Shown: piece by piece, positions 18,664 to 26,590 of the stretch
Layout of the letters: every line of letters begins with the position of its first letter
Position numbering within the stretch: the first letter of the stretch is position 1
Source of the DNA: Bacteroidales bacterium
Lineage (GTDB): Bacteria > Bacteroidota > Bacteroidia > Bacteroidales > Marinilabiliaceae
Direction of reading: 5' to 3'
Assembly: GCA_017960905.1 (NCBI GenBank)
Contig: JAGCYH010000038.1
Location: 83,147-147,146 of the forward strand
Length of the DNA: 64,000 bases
The notes under the pieces: generated by a model
Seen by the model: only the letters and a program-made list of their open reading frames with translations
What the model was told of the DNA's origin: nothing
Databases searched by the model: none
Position numbers and translations under genes: made by a program

Positions 18664-19380
18664 ATGAACGTTTTGCGCCAATCGAATGGAAAACATCTGT
18701 TTTCGGTGTTTGCATTGTGCCTGATGCTTATAGCATCAGTGCAATGCGCTCGTAGTCAGGGTGATATAGAGGATTACGACGGCATCGACGTCTCGCATCA
18801 TCAGAAGAATATCGACTGGGCGAAAGTGACGAAAGACACGAAAATACAGTTTGTATATATCAAGGCCACCGAAGGCGCAACGTATGTTGACGACAAATAC
18901 AAGGAAAATGTAAAGAATGCACGTGCAAATGGCTTAAAAATAGGCAGTTATCATTATTTCAGAATGACATCGACCCCGAAAGAGCAGTTTGAGAATTTCA
19001 AACGCAACGTGCTGCCCGACGAGCAGGATTTGATACCGATGGTGGATGTTGAGAATTGTGGTAAAAGTAGTAAAAGCGAAGTGCAGAAAAACCTGACAGA
19101 GCTTCTGAAACTGCTTAAGGATTATTATGGTGCAGAGCCCATAATATATGGCACTCAGCGTAGTTACAACACGTGGCTCGCACCGAAATTCAACGACCAC
19201 TTTCTGTATATCGGCAAGTACAACAACAAGACGGAAGCTCCTGAGCTAAAGGGCAATGGAAAGTATTCCGTTTGGCAATACTCGCAGGAAGGAACTATCG
19301 ACGGCATTCCGAAGGCCGTCGATTTGTGCAAGTTCAACACTGGCTGCACCCTTGACGACATTCTGCTTAAAAAGGACTGA
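18664..19380 (+). CDS. Secreted GH25 muramidase (lysozyme)
   Basis: A 238-residue protein with an N-terminal export signal (LFSVFALCLMLIASVQC) and a GH25 catalytic domain. The family landmarks are YDGIDVSHHQKNIDW, the catalytic PMVDVE pair (Asp and Glu) and SVWQYSQEGTIDGI near the end. It hydrolyses the beta-1,4 bond between N-acetylmuramic acid and N-acetylglucosamine in peptidoglycan. The Cys after the signal could be a lipoprotein site, but the preceding Gln makes that weak. I chose ATG 18664. Role could be wall remodelling or attack on neighbours; context does not decide. A strong terminator follows. Confidence 0.88.
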   Translation: MNVLRQSNGKHLFSVFALCLMLIASVQCARSQGDIEDYDGIDVSHHQKNIDWAKVTKDTKIQFVYIKATEGATYVDDKYKENVKNARANGLKIGSYHYFRMTSTPKEQFENFKRNVLPDEQDLIPMVDVENCGKSSKSEVQKNLTELLKLLKDYYGAEPIIYGTQRSYNTWLAPKFNDHFLYIGKYNNKTEAPELKGNGKYSVWQYSQEGTIDGIPKAVDLCKFNTGCTLDDILLKKD

Positions 19381-19410
19381 CGGTTTTGTAACCGACTGTA
19401 AATGAATATA

Positions 19411-19453
19411 AAAGAGAGAAGATTGACCGAAAGGTCAATCTTCTCTCTTTTTT
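19411..19453 (+). terminator. Terminator between muramidase and tmRNA
   Basis: A 17-bp stem (AAGAGAGAAGATTGACC and complement) with a GAAA loop and flanking A and T runs. It can serve both the plus-strand muramidase and the minus-strand tmRNA. Confidence 0.93.
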
Positions 19454-19457
19454 CACT

Positions 19458-19858
19458 TGGTGGAGCTGTGGGGAATCGAACCCCAGTCCAAACACTGAAG
19501 CAATATGCTTTCTACATGCTTATTCGGCTATTGGTTTTCGTGTGCAATGTGGGAGTCGACGCCCGAATTGCACCTTAGCTCTTTGGTTATTTCGCCATTG
19601 GCGAGGAGCACGCCGCAGGCTATCCTTAAATTGTCTGCGCCTCTGTACCAACGAGCCTTAAGGAAGGGCTTTTGAGAGACGTCTCGTTTCAGGCTCTTAG
19701 CCCAAAATAAAGCCAATCTACTGTTATTCGATTAGGCAGCGAGAGCATAGTTGTTTTCGCCAGTTATTGTTCGAGACCCGTGATTATAGAGCTGTTGTCA
19801 CTCCGGCTCTGCATGCTTACATACCACTTTGCAATGCTGTCAAATCCACGTCAACCCC
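19458..19858 (-). ncRNA. ssrA: tmRNA
   Basis: Read on the minus strand it begins GGGGTTGACGTGGATTTGAC and ends GGGGTTCGATTCCCC...CAGCTCCACCA with an encoded CCA. The 7-bp acceptor stem pairs GGGGTTG with CAGCTCC using two wobbles. The tag frame at 19732-19761 gives GENNYALAA followed by a stop. With SmpB, tmRNA rescues stalled ribosomes and tags the peptide for proteolysis. Length about 401 bases is usual. Confidence 0.96.
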
Positions 19859-19880
19859 ATTGTTGTTTTGTATGTGACTG

Positions 19881-19888
19881 CAAATATA
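19881..19888 (-). promoter_or_regulatory. tmRNA promoter -7 box
   Basis: TATATTTG on the minus strand matches TAnnTTTG, 22 bases before the tmRNA 5' end. Confidence 0.7.
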
Positions 19889-19977
19889 TGGTGGAATTTT
19901 TAAACTGCAAAATAATTTTTGTTAAATTTTCTACAAAAGCTGGTCTTGTGTGTTATTTTGAACATTAAATACTCTGT

Positions 19978-20151
19978 TCAACAGATTGTAAAACAATCTG
20001 TTGCCTGGTTTATCGAGTGAACGGCGAGAGTAACCTCGTCAATGTTTTTAAGCTCTTCGTCGGAACAGCGGAAGTGGTGATGACGTCGTGGCGCGCACGA
20101 AGCGGTGAGCAGCAGCGCGAGCGCGAATAGTAATAATCTTTTTGCTATCAT
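19978..20151 (-). CDS. Small lipoprotein downstream of tgt
   Basis: A 57-residue product starting MIAKRLLLFALALLLTASC: a classic short lipoprotein signal with the lipobox Cys at residue 19, then a basic/His patch (APRRHHHF) and a short acidic helix. I do not recognise the mature peptide and give it no function. It begins 16 bases after the tgt stop, so it is probably the last gene of that transcript. Longer in-frame starts inside tgt are less likely because they would bury the signal peptide. The stop region is covered by a perfect 11-bp inverted repeat (19979-20003). Confidence 0.65.
   Translation of the reverse strand: MIAKRLLLFALALLLTASCAPRRHHHFRCSDEELKNIDEVTLAVHSINQATDCFTIC
19979..20003 (-). 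repeat. Perfect inverted repeat over the lipoprotein stop region
   Basis: CAACAGATTGT, loop AAA, then its exact complement. On the minus strand it lacks a T run, so it is not a standard terminator. Confidence 0.8.
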
Positions 20152-20167
20152 ATTGATTTTTAATTTA

Positions 20168-21298
20168 TTAAAGTTTTGTACTGACTTTCTTGACCATTTC
20201 GTTTTTCCACTGTGCGAAAGTGTCGTCGAGAATGTGCTTGCGGGCTTCGCCCACAAGCCAGAGGTAGAAGGCAATGTTGTGCTGGCTTGCGATGAGCGGA
20301 CCGAGCATTTCGCCCGAAATGAACAGATGCCGCACGTAAGCCTTTGTGTATCTGCTATCTACGAACGAAGTGCCATCGGGGTCGAGCGGCGAGAAATCGA
20401 GCCGCCACTTTTCGTTGCGCAGGTTGATCGTTCCGTTGGCGGTGAAAATCATGCCGTTGCGTCCGTTGCGCGTGGGCATTACGCAGTCGAACATGTCGAC
20501 GCCGAGGGCGATGTTCTCGAGAATGTTGGCCGGCGTGCCGACACCCATCAGGTAGCGCGGTCGGTCGGCGGGCAAGATGCCGTTGACGAGTTCGACCATC
20601 TCGTACATCACTTCGGTGGGCTCGCCTACGGCGAGGCCGCCAATGGCGTTGCCTTCGCGGTTGAGGTTGGCAATAAACTCAGCTGAGCGAATGCGAAGCT
20701 CGCGGTGAGCTGCGCCTTGCACAATGGGGAAGAACGTCTGGCTGTAGCCGTAGAGCGGTTCGGTGGCGTCGAAGCGGGCGAGGCCGCGCTGAAGCCATTT
20801 GAGCGTCAGCTCGAGCGATTTTTTGGCGTAGCCGAAATCGCTGTCGCCAGGAGGACATTCGTCGAACGCCATCATTATATCGGAACCTATAATACGCTGA
20901 ATGTCAACGACTTTTTCGGGCGTGAAAAGGTGTTTCGAGCCGTCGATGTGCGAACTGAAGGTGGCGCCTTCGTCGGTGAGTTTTCGGTTTTGCGCAAGCG
21001 AAAAAACCTGAAAGCCGCCGCTATCGGTGAGAATGGGGCGGTTCCAGCCGTTGAACTTGTGCAAGCCGCCAGCGGCTTGCAGTACTTCAAGGCCAGGGCG
21101 CAAGTAGAGGTGGTATGTGTTGCCCAAAATGATTTGCGCGCGCACATCGTCTTCCAACTCTTTGAAATGCAGACCTTTGACCGAGCCGACAGTGCCAACG
21201 GGCATGAAAATCGGCGTGAGTATTTCGCCGTGGTCGGTAGTTATTTTTCCGGCGCGAGCCGATGAGTCTTTGTCTGTATGTTGAAGTTCAAATTGCAT
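20168..21298 (-). CDS. tgt: Queuine tRNA-guanine transglycosylase
   Basis: A 376-residue enzyme that swaps guanine-34 for the queuosine precursor in tRNAs with GUN anticodons. Landmarks are MPVGTVGSVKG, ILGNTYHLYLRPG, TDSGGFQVFSL, the active-site FDECPPG and the nucleophile-containing MFDCVMPTRNGRNG. The C-terminal zinc motif CxCxxC of typical bacterial TGT is missing; that region reads SPLDPDGTSFVDSRY. I recall the same absence in other Bacteroidota TGTs, so it is likely lineage-typical rather than a defect. It follows relA/spoT by 24 bases, probably in one operon. A perfect 10-bp hairpin lies at 21060-21081. Confidence 0.94.
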   Translation of the reverse strand: MQFELQHTDKDSSARAGKITTDHGEILTPIFMPVGTVGSVKGLHFKELEDDVRAQIILGNTYHLYLRPGLEVLQAAGGLHKFNGWNRPILTDSGGFQVFSLAQNRKLTDEGATFSSHIDGSKHLFTPEKVVDIQRIIGSDIMMAFDECPPGDSDFGYAKKSLELTLKWLQRGLARFDATEPLYGYSQTFFPIVQGAAHRELRIRSAEFIANLNREGNAIGGLAVGEPTEVMYEMVELVNGILPADRPRYLMGVGTPANILENIALGVDMFDCVMPTRNGRNGMIFTANGTINLRNEKWRLDFSPLDPDGTSFVDSRYTKAYVRHLFISGEMLGPLIASQHNIAFYLWLVGEARKHILDDTFAQWKNEMVKKVSTKL

Positions 21299-21322
21299 GT
21301 CGTCAGTTTTATGTTAAATGCC

Positions 21323-23623
21323 TCAGAATGAGGTATATTCCTGCATGTCGCGCATGAAGTCGTTGTCTTCGCTGCGGTCTTTACGCGAAACGCGGTCGAC
21401 GCCTTTCACTTTCGATATTTTCTGTATAAGTAATTGTAAGTCAGTAGCATTGTAGATGTAGAGGAATATGTTTCCGGTGAAAACGCCGTCGTGGCTTTCG
21501 AAGTGTACGGAACGCATGTTTACGTTTTCGTCCTGCGAGATGATTTTCGTCACTTCGCTCACGAGGCACTTGCGGTCGATGCCCGCAAGTTCTATTTGCG
21601 CGAGGTACGAGAGCACTTTGTGCGACTCCCACTGCGCCGACACGATGCGGTCACCGCGGCTCGACATGAGTTTCATGGCCACGGGGCAACGGCGGGCGTG
21701 TAGTATCATGGTGTTGTCCTCGTCGACGTAGGCCACCACATCGTCGCCAGGGATAGGGTTGCAGCACGAGGCGATGGTGTACCGGCGAGTCTCCGACTCG
21801 TCGGACAGGATGACGTTTTTGCCTTTCGGCATTTTTTTGTTGGCGTTCTCGTCGAGCTCTTCGTCGGTTTCATCGTCGCTATCGTCGTCCGACGACGACG
21901 ATTTGCCGAATGTCAGTTTCCAGATTTTGACCAGTTTGTTTTCGGTCTTCATGGTCAGCGCGTCTTCAATGTTGTCGAGCGAGATGGTGCCTTTGCCTAT
22001 CTGGAAGTAGAGTTCGTCTTTCGACGAGACGTGGTATGTTCGCTTGAGTTTCAGCAAGATACGCGCTGTTATTGTCAGTTTGCGTTTCTGAAGTTCCTGA
22101 GTCAGAATCTCTTCGCCCATGAAGATGTAGTTTTTCCGCTCTTCGCGGAAAAGCTCTTTTATGCAGGCTTTTGCTTTGGCTGTTGTTACGTAGTTAAGCC
22201 ACTCGTACTTAGGTTTTTGCTTTTCCGACGTGATGATTTCGACCTGGTCGCCGCTTTTGAGCACGTAGCTGAGCGGTTCGAGTCGGTAGTTGACTTTTGC
22301 GCCTATGCAGTGGTAGCCGAGGTTGGTGTGTATTTCAAAAGCGAAGTCGAGCGCTGTTGAGCCTATCGGCATTGAAATGGATTCGCCTTTTGGGGTGAAA
22401 ATCATCATTTCGGAGGCGAATAGGTTGAGTTTGAATGCGTCGAAGAAGTCGAGCGAGTTCGATTCGGCTTTTTCGAGCATTTCTCTGATGCTCTTTATCC
22501 AGTTGTCTATCTCGTTTTCCTTGCCGTCTTCCTTGTATTTCCAGTGCGCGGCGAGGCCTCGTTCGGCTATCTCGTCCATACGTTCGGATCGGATCTGAAT
22601 CTCCACCCATCGGCCGCTCGGGCTCATGACTGTAGTGTGCAGAGCTTCGTATCCGTTCGCCTTTGGCGAACTAATCCAGTCGCGCAGTCGGTCGGGCTTG
22701 GGCTTAAAGAGGTCTGTTACAATAGAATAGACGTCCCAGCACTGGTTTTTCTCATTCATTCCCTCTTTTGATTTGAACACGACGCGCATTGCCAGAATGT
22801 CGTAAACCTCTTCGAAGGGGATGTTTTTGTTTTTCATCTTGCGCCAAATCGAGTAAATCGATTTGGTGCGTGCTTTTATGTCGTATTCGAAGCCTATGGC
22901 GTTGAGTCGTTCGCGTATAGGCTGCGCGATGCTTTCAATGATGTTGTTGTAGTCGGTTTCCTTGCCTTTCAGTTTGTCGGCAATAGCCTGGAACTCGTGC
23001 GGGTGCTCGTATTTGAGGCTGAGGTCTTCGAGTTCGGTTTTGATGGCGAAGAGGCCAAGTCTATGCGCCATTGGCGCATAGATGTAGAGTGTTTCGGCGG
23101 CTATACGGTATTGCTTGTGCTCTGGCATCGAAGCCAGAGTGCGCATGTTGTGCAGTCGGTCGGCGAGTTTTATCAGAATCACGCGCACATCTTCGATCAT
23201 CGACATGAGCAGTTTTCTGAAGTTCTCGGCCTGCATCGATGCCGTCTGGTCGAAAACGCCTTCGAGTTTTGTCAGTCCGTCGACTATGGTGGCCACCTTT
23301 GGGCCGAAGACCGATTCGAGGTCTTCGAGTGTTATGTTGGTGTCTTCGACCACGTCGTGGAGAAGGGCCGAGATGACGCTTGTGGCGCCCAGTCCTTCCT
23401 CTTCGGCGACGATTTTAGCCACAGCGATAGGGTGGAAGATGTACAGCTCGCCCGACTTGCGGCGCATGCCACGATGCGCCTCGTTGGCGAGTTCGAACGC
23501 TTTGCGTATGCGTTGCTCGTCGTCGGCGTTTTTGTGGCATCGCGGATTATTGGCGATAATCTCGATGACTTTCTGCCTTGCAATCTCTTCCTGCTCTTGT
23601 ACTAAAATGTCGTCTTGCGTCAT
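21323..23623 (-). CDS. RelA/SpoT bifunctional (p)ppGpp synthetase/hydrolase
   Basis: A 766-residue RSH protein controlling the stringent response. In order: HD hydrolase domain with ALLHDVVEDT, synthetase domain with YSIWRKM and YEALHTTV, TGS domain (MIFTPKGESISMPIGSTALDF), an acidic Ser/Asp/Glu-rich insert (SSSSDDDSDDETDEELDE), a YTIASCCNPIPGDDVV zinc/helical region and a C-terminal ACT domain. An intact HD motif and synthetase motifs indicate a bifunctional, SpoT-like enzyme. It lies 10 bases after the gliding-type protein gene and before tgt. A perfect 10-bp inverted repeat is at 23060-23082 and several shorter ones occur. Confidence 0.95.
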   Translation of the reverse strand: MTQDDILVQEQEEIARQKVIEIIANNPRCHKNADDEQRIRKAFELANEAHRGMRRKSGELYIFHPIAVAKIVAEEEGLGATSVISALLHDVVEDTNITLEDLESVFGPKVATIVDGLTKLEGVFDQTASMQAENFRKLLMSMIEDVRVILIKLADRLHNMRTLASMPEHKQYRIAAETLYIYAPMAHRLGLFAIKTELEDLSLKYEHPHEFQAIADKLKGKETDYNNIIESIAQPIRERLNAIGFEYDIKARTKSIYSIWRKMKNKNIPFEEVYDILAMRVVFKSKEGMNEKNQCWDVYSIVTDLFKPKPDRLRDWISSPKANGYEALHTTVMSPSGRWVEIQIRSERMDEIAERGLAAHWKYKEDGKENEIDNWIKSIREMLEKAESNSLDFFDAFKLNLFASEMMIFTPKGESISMPIGSTALDFAFEIHTNLGYHCIGAKVNYRLEPLSYVLKSGDQVEIITSEKQKPKYEWLNYVTTAKAKACIKELFREERKNYIFMGEEILTQELQKRKLTITARILLKLKRTYHVSSKDELYFQIGKGTISLDNIEDALTMKTENKLVKIWKLTFGKSSSSDDDSDDETDEELDENANKKMPKGKNVILSDESETRRYTIASCCNPIPGDDVVAYVDEDNTMILHARRCPVAMKLMSSRGDRIVSAQWESHKVLSYLAQIELAGIDRKCLVSEVTKIISQDENVNMRSVHFESHDGVFTGNIFLYIYNATDLQLLIQKISKVKGVDRVSRKDRSEDNDFMRDMQEYTSF

Positions 23624-23633
23624 AAGTGTCTGT

Positions 23634-24824
23634 TTATCTGATAAGTGTAACGCTTCCTTTACGCCTGAAACTTACACCTTTGTCGAAGCCTTCGGCTTCG
23701 GCAACGTACATATATACGCCTTCGGCCGCATTACTGTTGCCTATTTTTCCGTCCCATCCGGTCGATGGGTCGGTCGATGAGTAAACCTTGCGTCCCCAGC
23801 GGTTGTAAATTGTTATCCTGTAGCTTTTTATCGATTTGTAAGCCGGACGGAACTCATCGTTCACGCCGTCGCCGTTGGGCGAGAAGACGTTAGGAAAGTC
23901 GATGGCCGAGTCGGTTACCGTGATTTGCAGCGTCGAATCGACGCTGCTGCACGTGCTGTTCTCGTTGGTGACGATGAGCGATACGGTGTAAGTGCCCGAT
24001 TTTTGGAACGAATACACCGGGTCTTCGTCGAACAGGCGCGAGGCGTTGCCCATAACCCATTCGCACACAGTGTATTTGCCTTTCGACTCGTTTTTGAATT
24101 CCACTTCGGCAGGCGCCGACAGAGCGTCGCCTTTCGAAATCTCGTTGTCGATGTTGTGCTCGCGAGGCGTATAGCTGAACGCGGCTTTGACGTTGATGGC
24201 TGTTATGCTGTCGGTTGCAGTTGCCGTGTTGCCTGCCTGGTTGACCACTTCGAGCGTCAGAGCGCCGTCGTCAGTAGGTGATTCTAGTTCAGCGCTTTTG
24301 TATTTTGTGTTCAGAAGAAGCGAATCGCCCAAGTGCCAGCTGTATGTAAGTTTCTGAGGCAGAGATGAATAAACCGACAGTTCGGTGTCGAATACGCGCA
24401 TTGTGTCGGCTTCGACGAGGGCCTCCACGCTCATGCTTTCGCAGTCGATGGTGTCGACGAGAATCTGTGCCGATTCGATTTTTGGTGCAAAGCACCAAAA
24501 ACGCTTTTCGCTTGAGCCTGAAGCAGTTGTGATGCGAACCATATATCCGCCTTCAGTCTCTGGGCTTAGAGTGTCGGTGGTAGCGTCTTTGCTTTTAATA
24601 AGCGATGAAAAACTTTTGTCGGCATCGCTGAAGGCGAACCATTCTATCTTCTGCGCGTCGTTGTCGGTAGCGGCAACGCGTGCATCGGCAATGTTTTTGA
24701 AGAAAAATACCGAGTCGGCGCCTACGGTTGTCGCGCCTGTGGCGCCAACCGAATGGAATCCGGCTTGTGATATTGTGGTGTAAAATATTGATAATAAAAG
24801 GATTAACCTTCTTTTGATGTTCAT
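23634..24824 (-). CDS. Secreted PKD protein with gliding-type T9SS C-terminal domain
   Basis: A 396-residue protein with an N-terminal signal peptide (RLILLLSIFYTTISQA), Ig/PKD-like repeats (NESKGKYTVCEW, YSFQKSGTYTVSLIVTN) and a C-terminal domain of the CHU_C or type B sorting kind, with the hallmark FPNVFSPNGDGVNDEF followed by IYNRWGRKVYSS. Such domains direct export through type IX secretion. The mature function is unknown. It heads the minus-strand run with relA/spoT and tgt; a TATCTTTA box (24849-24856, complement) may be its promoter. It contains perfect hairpins at 23927-23947 and 24479-24501. Confidence 0.85.
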   Translation of the reverse strand: MNIKRRLILLLSIFYTTISQAGFHSVGATGATTVGADSVFFFKNIADARVAATDNDAQKIEWFAFSDADKSFSSLIKSKDATTDTLSPETEGGYMVRITTASGSSEKRFWCFAPKIESAQILVDTIDCESMSVEALVEADTMRVFDTELSVYSSLPQKLTYSWHLGDSLLLNTKYKSAELESPTDDGALTLEVVNQAGNTATATDSITAINVKAAFSYTPREHNIDNEISKGDALSAPAEVEFKNESKGKYTVCEWVMGNASRLFDEDPVYSFQKSGTYTVSLIVTNENSTCSSVDSTLQITVTDSAIDFPNVFSPNGDGVNDEFRPAYKSIKSYRITIYNRWGRKVYSSTDPSTGWDGKIGNSNAAEGVYMYVAEAEGFDKGVSFRRKGSVTLIR

Positions 24825-24981
24825 AATTCCATGTAATAAATTCGGTGTTAAAGATAAGCAAAAAAATTACTTATTTCATAGTGTATTGTGTCGTTCTAAT
24901 GATTTTATTTGTTCAAATATTTGGGAATAAGGAAGTTGGCGCAGAGAATAAAAAAAAGCGGCAAAATTTTTAATTTTGTTA

Positions 24982-25011
24982 TTGCAAAATCAAAAAATGG
25001 CCGTACCTTTG
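24982..25011 (+). promoter_or_regulatory. tRNA operon promoter
   Basis: TTG at 24982-24984 and TACCTTTG at 25004-25011 are 19 bases apart, matching the Bacteroidota -33 and -7 arrangement. The leader 25012-25128 before the first tRNA holds no gene that I can see. Confidence 0.75.
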
Positions 25012-25128
25012 CGGTCGCAAAAGCAAAACGGGTAGGTCCTGTACGACCAGCTCCTTTTGAATCCTCCAGGGCTTGACCGCAGCAAAGGTAGAAGGTTGAG
25101 CGGTGCGATTCAGTTAGCCTGCCCACCT

Positions 25129-25202
25129 GCCTGTGTAGCTCAGTTGGCCAGAGCAGCTGATTTGTAATCAGCTGGTCGGCGGTTCGAATCCGTCCACAGG
25201 CT
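25129..25202 (+). tRNA. tRNA-Thr (UGU), copy 1
   Basis: A cloverleaf with acceptor GCCTGTG/CACAGGC, anticodon loop TTTGTAA (anticodon TGT) and GGTTCGAATCC T arm. It has exactly the same sequence as the copy at 25331-25404. Confidence 0.96.
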
Positions 25203-25241
25203 CTGCGAAACGAAAGTTCTTTAAAAGATTGAAAACATAAT

Positions 25242-25324
25242 GGGTGGATACCAGAGTGGCCAAATGGGGCAGACTGTAAATCTGCTGCTTTACAGCTTCG
25301 GTGGTTCGAATCCATCTCCACCCA
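25242..25324 (+). tRNA. tRNA-Tyr (GUA)
   Basis: A class II tRNA with acceptor GGGTGGA/TCCACCC, anticodon loop CTGTAAA (GTA) and a long variable arm. Its GUN anticodon makes it a substrate of the tgt product in this window. Confidence 0.96.
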
Positions 25325-25330
25325 CACTTT

Positions 25331-25404
25331 GCCTGTGTAGCTCAGTTGGCCAGAGCAGCTGATTTGTAATCAGCTGGTCGGCGGTTCGAATCCGTCCACA
25401 GGCT
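25331..25404 (+). tRNA. tRNA-Thr (UGU), copy 2
   Basis: Identical to the first tRNA-Thr, 6 bases after tRNA-Tyr. A duplication within the operon. Confidence 0.96.
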
Positions 25405-25415
25405 CTTTCTCCAAT

Positions 25416-25488
25416 GCGGGAGTAGCTCAGTTGATAGAGCATCAGCCTTCCAAGCTGAGGGTCGCGGGTTTGAGCCCCGTTTCCCGCT
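25416..25488 (+). tRNA. tRNA-Gly (UCC)
   Basis: Acceptor GCGGGAG/TTCCCGC (one wobble), anticodon loop CTTCCAA (TCC), T arm with GGGTTTGAGCCCC. Last tRNA of the operon. Confidence 0.95.
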
Positions 25489-25494
25489 CTACTG

Positions 25495-25525
25495 AACCTC
25501 ACAACTTAGTTGTGAGGTTTTTTTC
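25495..25525 (+). terminator. Terminator of the tRNA operon
   Basis: AACCTCACAAC pairs with GTTGTGAGGTT over a TTA loop, followed by a T run. Confidence 0.92.
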
Positions 25526-25569
25526 TTGTTTTTCTGTCTTTTGCGGCTTTCGCTTTCCCGAAAAAGTTT

Positions 25570-25577
25570 TATTTTTG
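25570..25577 (+). promoter_or_regulatory. Promoter -7 box for the glycosyltransferase gene
   Basis: TATTTTTG matches TAnnTTTG, 34 bases before the start codon. Confidence 0.65.
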
Positions 25578-25611
25578 TCAGAAAAACTGATTTTTTCTAA
25601 AGCTGGTTATT

Positions 25612-26574
25612 ATGTTGGATTTGTCAATAGTAGTTCCGTCGTACAACGAAGAAGAGTCGTTGGGCGAGCTTGTCGATTGGATACGCCGTGTGATGCAGAC
25701 CACTTCGTACGCTTACGAAGTGATTTTCGTCGATGATGGCAGCAGCGATGGAACATGGAGTAAGATAGAGAGTTTATCTGCTGATTTTAAGGAAGTTAAA
25801 GGAATACGTTTCCGCCGCAATTATGGCAAGTCGGCCGCGCTCAATGTAGGTTTCGAAGCCGCTCAGGGACGCGTGGTAATCACTATGGACGCCGACCTGC
25901 AGGACAGTCCCGACGAAATTCCGGAGTTGATGCGAATGATACTCGAAGACGACTACGACCTCGTAAGTGGCTGGAAGAAAGTGCGTCACGACCCGCTTAG
26001 CAAACGCCTCCCGTCGAAGTTGTTCAACAGTGTGGTGCGCCGCAAGTCGAAAATCAAACTGCACGACTTCAACTGCGGACTGAAAGCCTACAAGAGCGAC
26101 GTGGTGAAGACTGTCGAAGTGTACGGCGAGATGCACCGCTATATTCCGCTTTTGGCCAAAGAGGCTGGTTTTCACAAAATTGGCGAGAAAGTCGTTACAC
26201 ACTACGAGCGCAAATTTGGCAAGTCGAAATTCGGTATCGAACGGACTATCAAGGGTTTTCTCGACCTTCTGTCGGTGTCGTTCATGTCGAAGTTCGGCAA
26301 GCGTCCGATGCACCTGTTCGGTGCACTCGGCAGCTTGATGTTTTTCCTCGGATTCATTGCCGCATTCTGGCTTGGCGCAAAGAAACTCTGGTACGTATAT
26401 CACGATTGGAGCGCGCCGCTGGTTACCAGCAGTCCGTATTTCTACTTGGCGCTCGCCTGCATGATTATTGGCACTCAGCTGTTTTTGGCCGGATTCATTG
26501 CCGAACTTGTTACGCGCAATTCGCCCGACCGTAATAAGTATCTCATTTCTAAGAAAATAGGAATCGACGAATAA
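25612..26574 (+). CDS. Family 2 glycosyltransferase, polyprenyl-phosphate type
   Basis: A 320-residue membrane protein of the DPM1/GtrB type. The N-terminal GT-A domain starts LDLSIVVPSYNEEESL, with VDDGSSDGT and the metal-binding DADLQDSP. The C-terminal third has two membrane segments (about residues 235-258 and 275-300). Relatives transfer a sugar from a nucleotide donor to undecaprenyl phosphate for envelope glycans; the sugar cannot be read from sequence. It has its own promoter and is followed by the CCA-type gene after 16 bases. A 9-bp perfect hairpin lies at 25701-25722. Confidence 0.9.
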   Translation: MLDLSIVVPSYNEEESLGELVDWIRRVMQTTSYAYEVIFVDDGSSDGTWSKIESLSADFKEVKGIRFRRNYGKSAALNVGFEAAQGRVVITMDADLQDSPDEIPELMRMILEDDYDLVSGWKKVRHDPLSKRLPSKLFNSVVRRKSKIKLHDFNCGLKAYKSDVVKTVEVYGEMHRYIPLLAKEAGFHKIGEKVVTHYERKFGKSKFGIERTIKGFLDLLSVSFMSKFGKRPMHLFGALGSLMFFLGFIAAFWLGAKKLWYVYHDWSAPLVTSSPYFYLALACMIIGTQLFLAGFIAELVTRNSPDRNKYLISKKIGIDE

Positions 26575-26590
26575 CAGCTCTTTGTTGTAT

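Noticed and set aside
24905..25502. Minus-strand frames of 140 and 70 codons across the tRNA cluster
   Set aside because: They are translations of the reverse complement of tRNA genes (GRIRTADQLITNQL is a familiar artefact).
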